Assembly: GCA_022775385.1 (NCBI GenBank)
Contig: JALFIV010000076.1
Location: forward strand, 1 to 49,130
From: Clostridiales bacterium
Lineage (GTDB): Bacteria; Bacillota; Clostridia; Oscillospirales; Butyricicoccaceae
Reading direction: 5' to 3'
Length of the DNA stretch: 49,130 bases
Below the pieces are notes generated by a model that searched no databases, had not been told where the DNA came from, and saw only the letters and a list, made by a program, of their open reading frames with translations. Shown here piece after piece: positions 24,022-32,887 of this stretch; position 1 is the stretch's first letter; each line of letters opens with the position of its first letter. The position numbers and the translations under genes are program-made.

Positions 24022-25470
24022 TTACTTCAGCCGCTTGAGGATCTCGAGCGTATACGCCCAGGTGCGCTGTACCGAGGCGACGCTCATGCTCTCGCTCGTC
24101 GTGTGGATGTTCTGCATGTCCGGACCGAACGAGACGCAGTCCAGTCCCGGCATCGCACCGGAGAACAGACCGCACTCGACGCCCGCATGGAGCGCCTGTA
24201 CGACCGGCTTGCGTCCGTACATCTCCTCAAACACCTCGACCATCAGATCGCGGAGCTTGGAGTCTCTCTTGTACTCCCATGCCGGATAGTCGCCGGTGTT
24301 CTCGAGCGTGCCGCCGAGCACCTCCATCAGATTCTCCAGACGGGAGACCAGCTCTTCCTTCTCCGTGCTCACACTGCTGCGCACCGCAAAGCTCATCTCA
24401 ACCGCGCTCTCCTCGGTCTTGAGGATGCCCAGATTGAGCGAGGTCTGAACCAGACCCGGGATGTCGGTGCTCATGCGCTGAATGCCGCGCGGCAGCTGCA
24501 TCAGGGCGGCAATCACCCGGCCGGCGGACACCTTGTCCATCGCCCGCGCCTTTGCAGGCTCACCGATGACCAGCTCCAGCTTGAGATTCGGGTCGGCAAC
24601 GCGGTATTCATTTGCAAAGATCTCCTCCCACTTGCCGGTCAGCGCGGCAAGCTCCTCCGTCCGTTCGTCCGGAATCATCAGCATCGCAGAGGCCTCGCGC
24701 GGAATCGCATTGTCCTTCAGGCCGCCGTCCAGCGACACGAGGGCATACGGAACGGATTTCCCCATCTCATACAGCGCGCGTCCGAGCAGGACATTCGCGT
24801 TGGCGCGTCCCTTGTCGATCTCGACACCGGAATGCCCGCCGGTCAGGCCGCTGATCTTGAGGATCACCGCCGTTCCGGATACGGTCTCGCGCGAAACCGG
24901 CAGACGGCAGACCGAGCGGACGCCGCCGGCACAACTGACGAGCAGATAGCCCTCGTCCTCCGAGTCCATGTTGAGCATCGTGCGCGACTTGAGTACCGAG
25001 CAGTCGATCGCCGTCGCACCGTACATGCCGGTCTCCTCGTCGACCGTCAGAACCACCTCGAGCGGCGGATGCGGAATGTCGTCGGACGCCAGAATTGCCA
25101 GCGCATAGGCGACCGCGATACCGTCGTCTCCGCCGAGCGTCGTGCCGTCCGCGGAGATCACGCCGTCTTCCAGACGGATCGTCAGACCGTCCTTCTCAAA
25201 GTCAATCGTGCTCTCCGGTGTCTTTTCGCACACCATGTCCAGATGTCCCTGAATCATGACCGGCGCGGAATCCTCATATCCCGCCGTGCCGTCCTTGAAC
25301 AGGATAACGTTGTTCATCTCGTCCTGAATATAGCGCAGACTGTGCTCCTTGGCGAACGCGACGCAGTAGTCGCTGATCTGTTTGGTGTTGCCGGAGCCGT
25401 GCGGGATACCGCAGATCTCCTCAAAATACCGGAATACCGGAGCCGGCTCGAGTCCTGCTAAAACTGCCAT
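24022..25470 (-). CDS. pepD: Aminoacyl-histidine dipeptidase
   Basis: The 482-residue metallopeptidase of the M20 family hydrolyses Xaa-His and other dipeptides in the cytoplasm. Metal and catalytic residues are in QGHLDMVCEK (about 74-83), TTLGGDDGIAVA (about 110-121), VDEETGMYGA (about 142-151), LNMDSEDE (about 166-173) and the C-terminal HTTSES. Length is normal. ATG 25470 follows GAGGAG. It is transcribed alone. Confidence 0.95.
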   Translation of the reverse strand: MAVLAGLEPAPVFRYFEEICGIPHGSGNTKQISDYCVAFAKEHSLRYIQDEMNNVILFKDGTAGYEDSAPVMIQGHLDMVCEKTPESTIDFEKDGLTIRLEDGVISADGTTLGGDDGIAVAYALAILASDDIPHPPLEVVLTVDEETGMYGATAIDCSVLKSRTMLNMDSEDEGYLLVSCAGGVRSVCRLPVSRETVSGTAVILKISGLTGGHSGVEIDKGRANANVLLGRALYEMGKSVPYALVSLDGGLKDNAIPREASAMLMIPDERTEELAALTGKWEEIFANEYRVADPNLKLELVIGEPAKARAMDKVSAGRVIAALMQLPRGIQRMSTDIPGLVQTSLNLGILKTEESAVEMSFAVRSSVSTEKEELVSRLENLMEVLGGTLENTGDYPAWEYKRDSKLRDLMVEVFEEMYGRKPVVQALHAGVECGLFSGAMPGLDCVSFGPDMQNIHTTSESMSVASVQRTWAYTLEILKRLK

Positions 25471-25516
25471 TTTATATTCTCCTCTCTAAAATCCGTAACC
25501 GGATGGGTAGTCTGTC

Positions 25517-25879
25517 TTATGATTTCTTTTTTTCTGCCTTCCGATAGATCTGCCGGCCCTTCTGTGCCTGCTCGATCATGCCGTCGTGGAGCATCGCCTC
25601 GATAAGCTTCGCGGTAAACGCGCGGTCCGCCTGTGCGACGGCACGCTGACGGCTGTAAAACTCCGCGCTTTTGACCCCCTCGACCAGATTCCGCATCTCC
25701 GGCTCGGTGATGGTATCGTGGGTTTTCAGATACTTCATCACGCGGTCGGCGGATTTGGAAAGCAGCATTTTGGTCAGCGTCTCGCGCTGATAGTAGGATT
25801 TCCGCATGCCCCAGACGACCAGAACCGCCGTCACGACTGCGAACAGAAAAATGCCGAATAACGCCAGTGGTAAACTCAT
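25517..25879 (-). CDS. Small membrane-anchored protein of unknown function
   Basis: The 120-residue protein has one N-terminal transmembrane helix (about residues 5-24). A cytoplasmic part with a winged-helix-like pattern follows (VMKYLKTHDTITEPEMRNLV, then LIEAMLHDGMIEQAQKGRQI). Its ATG overlaps the stop of the PqqD-like gene as ATGA, so the two proteins are made together. The family is not recognised. A membrane-tethered partner of the PqqD-like protein is the natural guess. Confidence 0.75.
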   Translation of the reverse strand: MSLPLALFGIFLFAVVTAVLVVWGMRKSYYQRETLTKMLLSKSADRVMKYLKTHDTITEPEMRNLVEGVKSAEFYSRQRAVAQADRAFTAKLIEAMLHDGMIEQAQKGRQIYRKAEKKKS

Positions 25880-26235
25880 TTTCCCTTCCCCCGCATTTGG
25901 ATAAAGCTGTTGTTCTGGAGCACCGCCATATAGGTGACGACGCGGTCGAGCATCCGGTCGCGCTCCTCGGGGAATTCCTTCTCCATAATCTGCACGATAT
26001 CATAGACCGTGTTGGTGCCGTCGATACTCTGCCAGACCACACTGCCGTACTGATCCAGTGCAATGTGGCTCACGCGCGGCTTGCCGAAGAATTTCTGGGC
26101 AATCGTGTGATAGAATCCCTTGTTCTCCATGTCGACCTCGACCATGCCGTCGTCCTTGACGCGCCACGGACGGTCCTCCCGCCGCAGCGGAATCTGATCC
26201 ATATAGTTTTGAGAAACTTTCTTTTTCTTTGCCAT
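25876..26235 (-). CDS. PqqD-family protein
   Basis: The 119-residue protein holds a PqqD-like domain: GFYHTIAQ, the central HIALDQYGSVVWQSIDGTNTV and YDIVQIMEKEFPEE. The domain is related to the RiPP recognition element that delivers precursor peptides to modifying enzymes. Here no radical SAM or other modifying enzyme adjoins; the only partner is the small membrane protein that overlaps its end. The start was set at ATG 26235 behind AGGAGAG. Upstream lies a promoter with a perfect dyad across the -10 box. Confidence 0.85.
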   Translation of the reverse strand: MAKKKKVSQNYMDQIPLRREDRPWRVKDDGMVEVDMENKGFYHTIAQKFFGKPRVSHIALDQYGSVVWQSIDGTNTVYDIVQIMEKEFPEERDRMLDRVVTYMAVLQNNSFIQMRGKGK

Positions 26236-26287
26236 ATCGTCTCTCCTATTACTTGTTTTCTTTGGAATCATTTCTTCCAAAAAGCAG

Positions 26288-26332
26288 TTCGGCTGTACAA
26301 TATATTATAAATATATCATACAGCCGAAACAA
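26288..26332 (-). promoter_or_regulatory. Dyad-controlled promoter of the PqqD-like operon
   Basis: Minus-strand TTGTTT (26327-26332) and TATAAT (26304-26309) are 17 bases apart. A perfect 10-bp inverted repeat, TTCGGCTGTA (26288-26297) and TACAGCCGAA (26319-26328), spans the promoter with a 21-base spacer. This looks like a repressor operator. Confidence 0.7.
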
Positions 26333-26338
26333 GATGCC

Positions 26339-26387
26339 GCGGCAAATTATTCTGCCGCTATGTTCTTTCCGTGATGCTCACACGGAA
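26339..26387 (-). terminator. Two hairpins after the OPT transporter gene
   Basis: GCGGCA/TGCCGC (26339-26358) and TTCCGTG/CACGGAA (26367-26387) lie between the transporter stop and the next promoter. U-tracts are poor, so termination is inferred. Confidence 0.45.
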
Positions 26388-26408
26388 TTCCTAAATCAGT
26401 GGAATGGA

Positions 26409-28298
26409 TTACTTCGCGCTCTTTTTCTTGCCGCCGAACATGAAGAACAGCATGATTGCAATCAGGATGACGAAGAAGACAACGCCGCCGATGTTGCCGA
26501 GAACACCGCCCAGGTTGATCTTGTCGCTCAGACCGAGTACGGCGAATACCGCCAGCAGGATGCCGACCAGACCTTCGCCTGCGATCATACCGGATGCGTA
26601 CAGAACGCCGTCGTTGATGACTTCCTGACGTCTCGCTTCGCTCTTGAACTTGCGCTTCTCGACCCACAGACGGATCAGACCGCCGACCATGATCGGGGTG
26701 GACAGATGGATCGGCAGGTAGAGACCGATGGCGAACGGCAGAACCGGAATGCCGACGATCTCAACGACAATGGCAATGAAGACACCGGTGAATACCAGGC
26801 CCCACGGCAGGTTGCCGTCCATAACGCCCTCGACGACCATCTTCATCAGCGTAGCCTGCGGAGCCGGCAGCTGTGCAGAGCCATAGCCCCATGCCGCGTT
26901 CAGCAGATAGAGAACGCCGCCGATTGCCAGACCGGATGCAACCGCACCGATCAGCTCGCCGACCTGCTGACGGATCGGGGTCGCGCCGACGATATAGCCG
27001 GTCTTGAGATCCTGAGAGGTATCGCCCGCCATCGCTGCGACGATGCAGATGATGGTGCCGATGCAGATTGCGGTGGTCATGCCGCCGATGCCGACACTGC
27101 CGGTCACCTTGAGCAGGATGGTCGCAATCAGCAGAGTTGCGATTGCCATACCGGATACCGGGTTGTTGGACGAGCCGACCAGACCTACCATGCGTGCGGA
27201 TACGGTTGCAAAGAAGAAACCGAACACGACAATGATGATTGCCGCAAACGGGGTGATCGGGATGGACGGAGCGACGCACAGTGCAACCGCCAGAACAACA
27301 ACACCGATGAGAACCCACTTGAGCGGGAGATCACGCTCGGTGCGGGCGGTGCCGCCGGTGTGTCCGAAGCCCTTGATTGCCTTGGCAAAGGTGGAGATAA
27401 TCAGCGGGAGCGACTTGATCAGACTGAGAATACCGCCTGCCGCAACCGCGCCGGCGCCGATGTAGCGGACAAAGCTGCCCCACAGGGTCCATGTGTCCAG
27501 ATTCTTGAACGGCTCGGTTGCCGGGAACATAACCATGTCTCCGCCGACCAGAACGAGCAGCGGCATGATGACGAACCAGCCGAGGGTTGCGCCGCCAAGC
27601 AGGTAGGACGAAACGCGCGGACCGCAGATGTAGCCGACGCCGACCAGAGCCGGAAGAACGTCCATACCGATGCCGGAACCCTTGTACGCCGGAATCGACC
27701 AGTCGACCTCACTCGGGAACAGGCAGAGACCGTCCGCGATGAACTTGTAAATTGCGGCAACGCCGAGGCCGGTGAATACCAGCTTGGACTTTGCGCCGCC
27801 TTCCTCACCGGCCAGAAGAACCTCTGCACACGCAGTGCCCTCCGGGAACGGGAGTACGCCGTGCTCCTCGACGATCAGCGCCGTGCGGAGCGGAACCATG
27901 AACAGAACGCCCAGGACACCGCCGCAGACCGCGATGAACGCGATCATCCAGAACGACGGGGTTGCGATCGAGCTGTCCTCAGCAGCCCACATAAACAGTG
28001 CCGGCAGGGTGAAAATTGCACCCGCGGCGAGTGACTCACCGGCGGAACCGATTGTCTGCACCATGTTGTTCTCAAGGATGGAATCCTTCTTCATAATAAG
28101 ACGGATAATACCCATGGAGATAACCGCAGCAGGAATCGACGCCGATACCGTCATACCTACGCGCAGACCGAGGTATGCATTTGCGCCGCCGAATACGATC
28201 GCGAGAATGATACCCAGAATGACGGAGGTTACCGTAAACTCCGGAACGACTTTGTCGGCCGGAACAAACGGCTTGAACGATTGTTTGGAATCTTTCAT
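26409..28298 (-). CDS. Oligopeptide transporter of the OPT family
   Basis: The 629-residue protein has about 14 or more hydrophobic segments and the OPT-family marks YLGLRVGMTVSASIPAAV near the N-terminus and SQDLKTGYIVGATP in the second half. OPT proteins import peptides or metal-chelate complexes by proton coupling. The start was set at ATG 28298, 8 bases after AAAGGAA. It is a single-gene unit with its own promoter. Confidence 0.93.
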   Translation of the reverse strand: MKDSKQSFKPFVPADKVVPEFTVTSVILGIILAIVFGGANAYLGLRVGMTVSASIPAAVISMGIIRLIMKKDSILENNMVQTIGSAGESLAAGAIFTLPALFMWAAEDSSIATPSFWMIAFIAVCGGVLGVLFMVPLRTALIVEEHGVLPFPEGTACAEVLLAGEEGGAKSKLVFTGLGVAAIYKFIADGLCLFPSEVDWSIPAYKGSGIGMDVLPALVGVGYICGPRVSSYLLGGATLGWFVIMPLLVLVGGDMVMFPATEPFKNLDTWTLWGSFVRYIGAGAVAAGGILSLIKSLPLIISTFAKAIKGFGHTGGTARTERDLPLKWVLIGVVVLAVALCVAPSIPITPFAAIIIVVFGFFFATVSARMVGLVGSSNNPVSGMAIATLLIATILLKVTGSVGIGGMTTAICIGTIICIVAAMAGDTSQDLKTGYIVGATPIRQQVGELIGAVASGLAIGGVLYLLNAAWGYGSAQLPAPQATLMKMVVEGVMDGNLPWGLVFTGVFIAIVVEIVGIPVLPFAIGLYLPIHLSTPIMVGGLIRLWVEKRKFKSEARRQEVINDGVLYASGMIAGEGLVGILLAVFAVLGLSDKINLGGVLGNIGGVVFFVILIAIMLFFMFGGKKKSAK

Positions 28299-28380
28299 CT
28301 CTTCATTTCCTTTCCTCATATTTCACTTTCCCAAACCGCTCCCGTAAAAGAGCGGATAGCGGGTATAAAGAGATAAGCAT

Positions 28381-28409
28381 ATTATAGACCAGATATTATG
28401 AAAAAGCAA
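28381..28409 (-). promoter_or_regulatory. Promoter of the OPT transporter gene
   Basis: Minus-strand TTGCTT (28404-28409) and TATAAT (28381-28386) are 17 bases apart. A CCGCTC/GAGCGG-type hairpin lies in the leader near 28338-28357. The stretch from there to the asnA promoter is AT-rich and shows no gene. Confidence 0.65.
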
Positions 28410-28568
28410 CACAGAATCGCACAATTCCACAAAAACCGGTGGGATATCCCCCATTTTTCTATCATTTTTCAACACTTTTTCCATGTCATCCAGATTTTTC
28501 TTTTGCAGGTTTTCCTCTCTCTTCCTGCATATTTTCAAGAATTTCTCTCCGTTGCTACCAAAAAGTAC

Positions 28569-28597
28569 TTTACATTTCTGTTCTTATGCTGCATAAT
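28569..28597 (+). promoter_or_regulatory. Promoter of asnA
   Basis: TTTACA (28569-28574) and CATAAT (28592-28597) are 17 bases apart, about 43 bases before the asnA start. Confidence 0.7.
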
Positions 28598-28639
28598 AGG
28601 AAGGTAGTTATTATTTTATGATAGGAATGTGAATTTACT

Positions 28640-29653
28640 ATGAGCAAATCTTTCATCCCGGAAGGGTATCGTCCTGTCCTGAACCTGTATGACACCCAGC
28701 GTGCCATCGGCATGATCAAGCGTCTGTTTGAGGACACGCTGAGCAGCGTTCTCAACATCAGCCGTGTCTCTGCGCCGCTGTTTCTTGAGGCTTCAACCGG
28801 TCTGAATGACGATCTGAACGGTGTGGAGCGTCCGGTCGCATTTGAAATCCGTGAGACCGGCACCGAGGCGCAGGTCGTTCACTCCCTTGCAAAGTGGAAG
28901 CGTCAGGCACTCAAGGATTACGACTTTTTCGTCGGCAAGGGCCTGTACACCGACATGAACGCCATTCGCCGCGACGAAGAGCTGGATAACCTGCACAGCA
29001 TCTATGTTGACCAGTGGGACTGGGAGAAGGTCATCAGCAAGGAGGACCGCACGATCGATTATCTCAAGAGCGTTGTCGAAGGCATCGTCCGTGCGATCTG
29101 TGCGACCGAACTGACCATCCGCGCCATGTATCCGGCGCTCAATACCCATCCGCTCCTGTGCAGCGAGGTCACCTACATCACCACGCAGGAGCTGGAGGAT
29201 CTGTATCCGGATCTGACGCCGAAGCAGCGCGAGAATGCGTTCCTCAAGGAGCACAAGACGGTATTCCTGATGCAGATCGGCGGCAAGCTCAAGAGCGGCA
29301 AGCCGCATGACGGCCGCGCACCGGACTACGACGACTGGGATCTGAACGGCGATATCCTGTTCTGGAGCGATACGCTGCAGCAGTGCTTTGAGGTCAGCAG
29401 CATGGGCATCCGTGTCAGCCCAGAGAGTCTGGACCGCCAGCTCACCATCGCAGGCTGTGATAACCGCCGCGAGCTGCCGTTCCATAAGGCGCTCCTGAAC
29501 GGCGAACTGCCGTACACCATCGGCGGCGGCATCGGTCAGAGCAGACTGTGCATGCTTCTGCTCGGCTCGGCGCACATCGGCGAGGTACAGAGCAGTGTCT
29601 GGGACAAGGCGACCCGCGATATGTACCGCGAGGCCGGCATCCCGCTTCTCTAA
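28640..29653 (+). CDS. asnA: Aspartate-ammonia ligase
   Basis: The 337-residue enzyme makes asparagine from aspartate and ammonia with ATP, in a fold related to class II aminoacyl-tRNA synthetases. Recognisable segments are [21 protein letters not shown] near residue 41, VHSLAKWKR near 80, [13 protein letters not shown] near 100 and the C-terminal [12 protein letters not shown] 28640 follows AGGAA at 11 bases. It is a single gene ended by a strong terminator. Confidence 0.97.
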   Translation: MSKSFIPEGYRPVLNLYDTQRAIGMIKRLFEDTLSSVLNISRVSAPLFLEASTGLNDDLNGVERPVAFEIRETGTEAQVVHSLAKWKRQALKDYDFFVGKGLYTDMNAIRRDEELDNLHSIYVDQWDWEKVISKEDRTIDYLKSVVEGIVRAICATELTIRAMYPALNTHPLLCSEVTYITTQELEDLYPDLTPKQRENAFLKEHKTVFLMQIGGKLKSGKPHDGRAPDYDDWDLNGDILFWSDTLQQCFEVSSMGIRVSPESLDRQLTIAGCDNRRELPFHKALLNGELPYTIGGGIGQSRLCMLLLGSAHIGEVQSSVWDKATRDMYREAGIPLL

Positions 29654-29670
29654 TCCAACATCACACACAA

Positions 29671-29700
29671 AAAAAGGCTGGACGGTTTGTCCAGCCTTTT
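29671..29700. terminator. Bidirectional terminator between asnA and dus
   Basis: AAAAGGCTGGAC/GTCCAGCCTTTT is a perfect 12-bp stem with U-rich ends on both strands; it separates the convergent asnA and dus genes. Confidence 0.92.
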
Positions 29701-29701
29701 A

Positions 29702-30658
29702 TCATTTTCCGTAAGCCGAGTCCTCCCGCAGGTCCTGTTCGGCAAACAGCGCATCCACCGCCGCGCGGTATTTGTCCATCGTCGCCGCCTTGCGGATTTT
29801 CTTCGCGTATTTCTCATGATTTTCAAACAGATACGCGAGGAACGCCCAGATCTCCTTGCAGTGAAACAGCAGATTGCGGTCGCCGGACAGCACCGTGCGG
29901 TATCGTTCGACCAGTGCCTCGTGGAACGCCGCAATCGTCTGCTTGTCGGGCGCAGGCTCCCCCTTCCATTTGCGGAGCAGACCGGGGTCCGCCAGCAGAC
30001 CGCGTCCGAGCATGATGGTGTCCGCATCCGGAAACGCATCGCAGAACTGCCGGATATCCGCCGCGCGGAACAGATCGCCGTTGTAGACGAGCGGGATGTC
30101 CGTATGAGACGCGGCATAGGCAAACCACTCCCGATGCGGATGACCGCGGTACGCCTCGGCGCCGATGCGCGGATGCACAATCAGCTCGCTCACCGGATAT
30201 CGGTTGTACAATGCGAGCAGGTCGGGAAACTCCTCCGGACGGTTCATGCCGATGCGCGTCTTGATCGAGATGCGGATCGGACAGCGGGTGAAAATCTCAT
30301 CCAGAAAGCGTTCCAGCAGTTCCGGATCTCCGAGCAGTCCCGCACCCTTGCGCTTGGCTGTCACCGTGCCGGACGGACAGCCAAGGTTGAGGTTGACCTC
30401 CGCATAGCCCAGCTCCGCCAGCCACTGTGCGGTCTTGAGAAATGCCGGCGCATGATTGGTCAGAATCTGCGGGATCAGCACAATGCCGCGGTTGTTCTCC
30501 GGCTGAATGTCGGTAACCTCGCGCGTCCGCAGTCCACCGCTCTGATTGGGCGCCAGAAACGGCGTAAAATACCGGTCGATCCCGCCGAAGAATTCCTGAT
30601 ACGTCTGCCGGAACAGATAACCGGTGATGCCTTCGAGCGGCGCAAAGTAGACCTTCAT
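29702..30658 (-). CDS. dus: tRNA-dihydrouridine synthase
   Basis: The 318-residue FMN-dependent enzyme reduces specific uridines in tRNA to dihydrouridine. Marks of the family are APLEGITGYLFR at the start, the catalytic Cys in LNLGCPSGTVTAKRKGAGLL (about residue 92), ISIKTRIGM and IMLGRGLLADPGL. The start was set at ATG 30658, which overlaps the stop of the upstream acetyltransferase gene (ATGA) and has AGGAGG upstream. Confidence 0.94.
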   Translation of the reverse strand: MKVYFAPLEGITGYLFRQTYQEFFGGIDRYFTPFLAPNQSGGLRTREVTDIQPENNRGIVLIPQILTNHAPAFLKTAQWLAELGYAEVNLNLGCPSGTVTAKRKGAGLLGDPELLERFLDEIFTRCPIRISIKTRIGMNRPEEFPDLLALYNRYPVSELIVHPRIGAEAYRGHPHREWFAYAASHTDIPLVYNGDLFRAADIRQFCDAFPDADTIMLGRGLLADPGLLRKWKGEPAPDKQTIAAFHEALVERYRTVLSGDRNLLFHCKEIWAFLAYLFENHEKYAKKIRKAATMDKYRAAVDALFAEQDLREDSAYGK

Positions 30659-31188
30659 CGCCCAGCCTCCTGTCTCTGCTCTCGGGATTTGTAGAAGATA
30701 TGGCGCAGGAGACCGCCGTACATCGGTTTGGTCTCGATAATGCGGTAGCCCTCGTGCAGGAAAGACCGGACGCTCGCCGGATTCTCCGGGGATGCCGTCG
30801 CCATCAGATGGACAAACCGCGTGCCGGTCAGACACGCCTCCGCCTCGGCAATCAGACGCTCCTGCAGACGGTTTCCGCGGTGCGCTGGTTCGACCGCCGC
30901 ATATTCGACATGGAGCACCCGTGCCAGCTCCTCCGGATCGGAAAACAGCACGCTTCCCAGATTTTCCTCCGCCGTTTGCGGCACACAGCAGATCAGGCAG
31001 GCCGCCTTTTCTCCGTCCTCGTCCTCAACCTGCAGGCCGAATCCGCCGTTTTCCATATGGGACAGCAGATATGCCAGCGGATCGACGACAAAACGCGATG
31101 TGTCCGCCATCCCCTGCTGAATCTCCTGCATCCAGCGATGCCAGCCCGGAATCTCCGCCGGCGGCATCGGTTTGATTGTATATGGCAT
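30655..31188 (-). CDS. GNAT-family N-acetyltransferase
   Basis: The 177-residue protein shows the GNAT core. A beta strand with YAAVEPAHRGNRLQERLIAEAE near residues 101-122 carries the acetyl-CoA-binding (Q/R)xxGx(G/R) loop. A second conserved segment follows (ATASPENPASVRSFLHEGYR). The substrate is unknown. Its stop overlaps the start of dus, so the two form a translationally coupled operon. Confidence 0.85.
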   Translation of the reverse strand: MPYTIKPMPPAEIPGWHRWMQEIQQGMADTSRFVVDPLAYLLSHMENGGFGLQVEDEDGEKAACLICCVPQTAEENLGSVLFSDPEELARVLHVEYAAVEPAHRGNRLQERLIAEAEACLTGTRFVHLMATASPENPASVRSFLHEGYRIIETKPMYGGLLRHIFYKSREQRQEAGR

Positions 31189-31291
31189 ACGATCTTCCTC
31201 TCTGTTTTCGTCCTCCCATTATATCCCGAGGCCGGTTTTTCTGTCAATCCGGCGGATTTCAAACGCTTTCAAAAAAAAATGAAAAAAGATG

Positions 31292-31320
31292 TTGACAGAC
31301 GGAGGGAATCCTGTTATACT
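31292..31320 (+). promoter_or_regulatory. Promoter of the second tRNA-Pro
   Basis: TTGACA (31292-31297) and TATACT (31315-31320) are 17 bases apart, about 40 bases before the tRNA. Confidence 0.85.
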
Positions 31321-31360
31321 AATTATCGTTGCGGTGAGGATACCGCAGACAAGAGAATAT

Positions 31361-31437
31361 CGAGGTGTGGCTCAGTTTGGTAGAGCGCTGCGTTCGGGAC
31401 GCAGAGGCCGTGGGTTCAAGTCCCGCCACCTCGACCA
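31361..31437 (+). tRNA. tRNA-Pro (anticodon CGG), second copy
   Basis: A 77-base cloverleaf identical to 17810-17886, including the encoded CCA. It has its own promoter and terminator, which differ from those of the first copy. Confidence 0.96.
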
Positions 31438-31441
31438 TCTG

Positions 31442-31474
31442 AAACAGTTGATGATTCCATCAGCTGTTTTTTTC
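31442..31474 (+). terminator. Terminator of the second tRNA-Pro
   Basis: AAACAG and TGATG arms pair with CATCA and CTGTTT, followed by a run of T. Confidence 0.85.
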
Positions 31475-31575
31475 TATCCTTTTCGGAATCAAAACCGCGC
31501 TATTTTGAGCGTGTAAGATACAGATAAGGTACAGTCCAAAAGCAGACTCATACAAAACCACAAATAAGGTGATAA

Positions 31576-31605
31576 AAACCCCTGTTTCTTGCGAAACAGG
31601 GGTTT
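31576..31605 (-). terminator. Terminator of tRNA-Arg
   Basis: A perfect 13-bp stem, AAACCCCTGTTTC/GAAACAGGGGTTT, with loop TTGC lies directly after the tRNA; T-run on the minus strand. Confidence 0.9.
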
Positions 31606-31608
31606 AAT

Positions 31609-31685
31609 TGGTACGCCCGATGCGATTCGAACGCACGGCCTTTAGAGTCGGAGTCTAACGCTCTATCCAGCTGAGCTACGGGCGC
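31609..31685 (-). tRNA. tRNA-Arg (anticodon CCG)
   Basis: A 77-base cloverleaf with CCA encoded. Acceptor stem GCGCCCG/CGGGCGT; anticodon stem TTAGA/TCTAA with loop CTCCGAC. It is convergent with tRNA-Pro. Confidence 0.95.
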
Positions 31686-31700
31686 TTTTGGCACTTCCTT

Positions 31701-31729
31701 ATTATATCAAGTGCTCCGGGATTTGTAAA
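31701..31729 (-). promoter_or_regulatory. Promoter of tRNA-Arg
   Basis: Minus-strand TTTACA (31724-31729) and TATAAT (31701-31706) are 17 bases apart. Confidence 0.85.
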
Positions 31730-31765
31730 GTTCTTTCCGAAAAAGATTGTTCGGTTTTGTTCGAC

Positions 31766-32800
31766 TCAATTCTCGATCTGGCTGTCGGGATAAATGACAA
31801 TCCGGTTTGCTTTCCGGCTGCGCAGCAGTTCCATTGCCTCGTTGATTTCCGAGAGCTTCATGCGGGCGCTGAGGAATTTCTCCAGTCCGAGATCGGGATT
31901 CTGAAGCAGTTCAATCGCCATGCCGAAGGTGTTGTGCGCACAGAACGAACCGAATACCCGCAATTCCTTCCACACCAGCTCCGCCGGATGCAGACTCGAT
32001 ACGACATTCTGATCGCCGCCGAACAGCAGCAGGATTCCGTGGAACTTGAGCAGACCGAGCGCCTCTCCCGGCACGTTTCCCGCGCCGGCGGTATCGATGA
32101 CAATATCCGCAGGGGCACCCCACTCGCGCAGGAGGGTCTCCCTGACATCCTGACTGGCCGGATCAATTCCGAGCGTCGCACCGCAATCGAGCGCGAGCTG
32201 ACGGCGCCCCTCCGAGCGCTGGCAGATTGCAATCTGGCGGACGCCGTACAGGGACAGCAGACGGATGAACGTCAGACCGATCGGTCCCGCTCCGTATACG
32301 ACCACGCGGTCCGTAGGGGTCGGATTGATCTTTGTCATGCCGTTGAGCACACAGGCGAGCGGCTCTGCTTGTGCGGCAAGATAGGGCGGAATACTGCGCG
32401 GGACGGCATACAGCAGATGCGCCGGCATCACGGCATATTCCGCAAAGCCGCCGTCTCCGGTCTGTCCGTAACAGGTCCGATTCTCACACAGGTTGGAATA
32501 TCCCGCGCGGCACGGCTCGCATATGCCGCAGGTCTCACTTGTGTCGACAACAACATAGTCGCCCACCTTGACATTGTGTACATCCGCACCGATCTCCACG
32601 ACCTCACCACAGAACTCATGACCCATGATCGTTCCGGGCGGGATGATCTGTCCGGGCGGAACGCGCAGCGCTTGTAAATCACTGCCGCAGATGCTCGCCG
32701 CCTTGACGCGGAGCAGCACCTGATTTCCTTTCCGAATTTCGGGCTTGGGAACATCTTTGACTCGCAGAACACCATTTCCCTCAAATACCGCAGCCTGCAT
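31766..32800 (-). CDS. Zinc-dependent medium-chain alcohol/polyol dehydrogenase
   Basis: The 344-residue protein is a medium-chain dehydrogenase like threonine or sorbitol dehydrogenases. Catalytic zinc ligands lie in CGSDL (Cys, about residue 38) and GHEFCGEV (His-Glu, about 60-67). The structural zinc cysteines lie in CGICEPCRAGYSNLCENR (about 90-107). The NAD-binding GAGPIGL is near residue 171. The substrate is not evident. ATG 32800 follows GGAGG. Single gene. Confidence 0.9.
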   Translation of the reverse strand: MQAAVFEGNGVLRVKDVPKPEIRKGNQVLLRVKAASICGSDLQALRVPPGQIIPPGTIMGHEFCGEVVEIGADVHNVKVGDYVVVDTSETCGICEPCRAGYSNLCENRTCYGQTGDGGFAEYAVMPAHLLYAVPRSIPPYLAAQAEPLACVLNGMTKINPTPTDRVVVYGAGPIGLTFIRLLSLYGVRQIAICQRSEGRRQLALDCGATLGIDPASQDVRETLLREWGAPADIVIDTAGAGNVPGEALGLLKFHGILLLFGGDQNVVSSLHPAELVWKELRVFGSFCAHNTFGMAIELLQNPDLGLEKFLSARMKLSEINEAMELLRSRKANRIVIYPDSQIEN

Positions 32801-32849
32801 ACAAATACCTCCGTTTCTGTTGTTTGACTCTCTCAGAATAACAAATAAG

Positions 32850-32873
32850 CGCGCTGCAGTCCTGCAGCGCGCC
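32850..32873 (-). terminator. Hairpin after the first NlpC/P60 gene
   Basis: A perfect 11-bp stem, GCGCGCTGCAG/CTGCAGCGCGC, with a 2-base centre. The U-tract is weak. Confidence 0.6.
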
Positions 32874-32887
32874 TCTCATGCGTTGTG

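Noticed and set aside
26229-28034. A 601-codon open frame on the plus strand
   Set aside because: It is antisense to the OPT transporter; the Asp/Gln/Arg-rich composition is that of a shadow frame.
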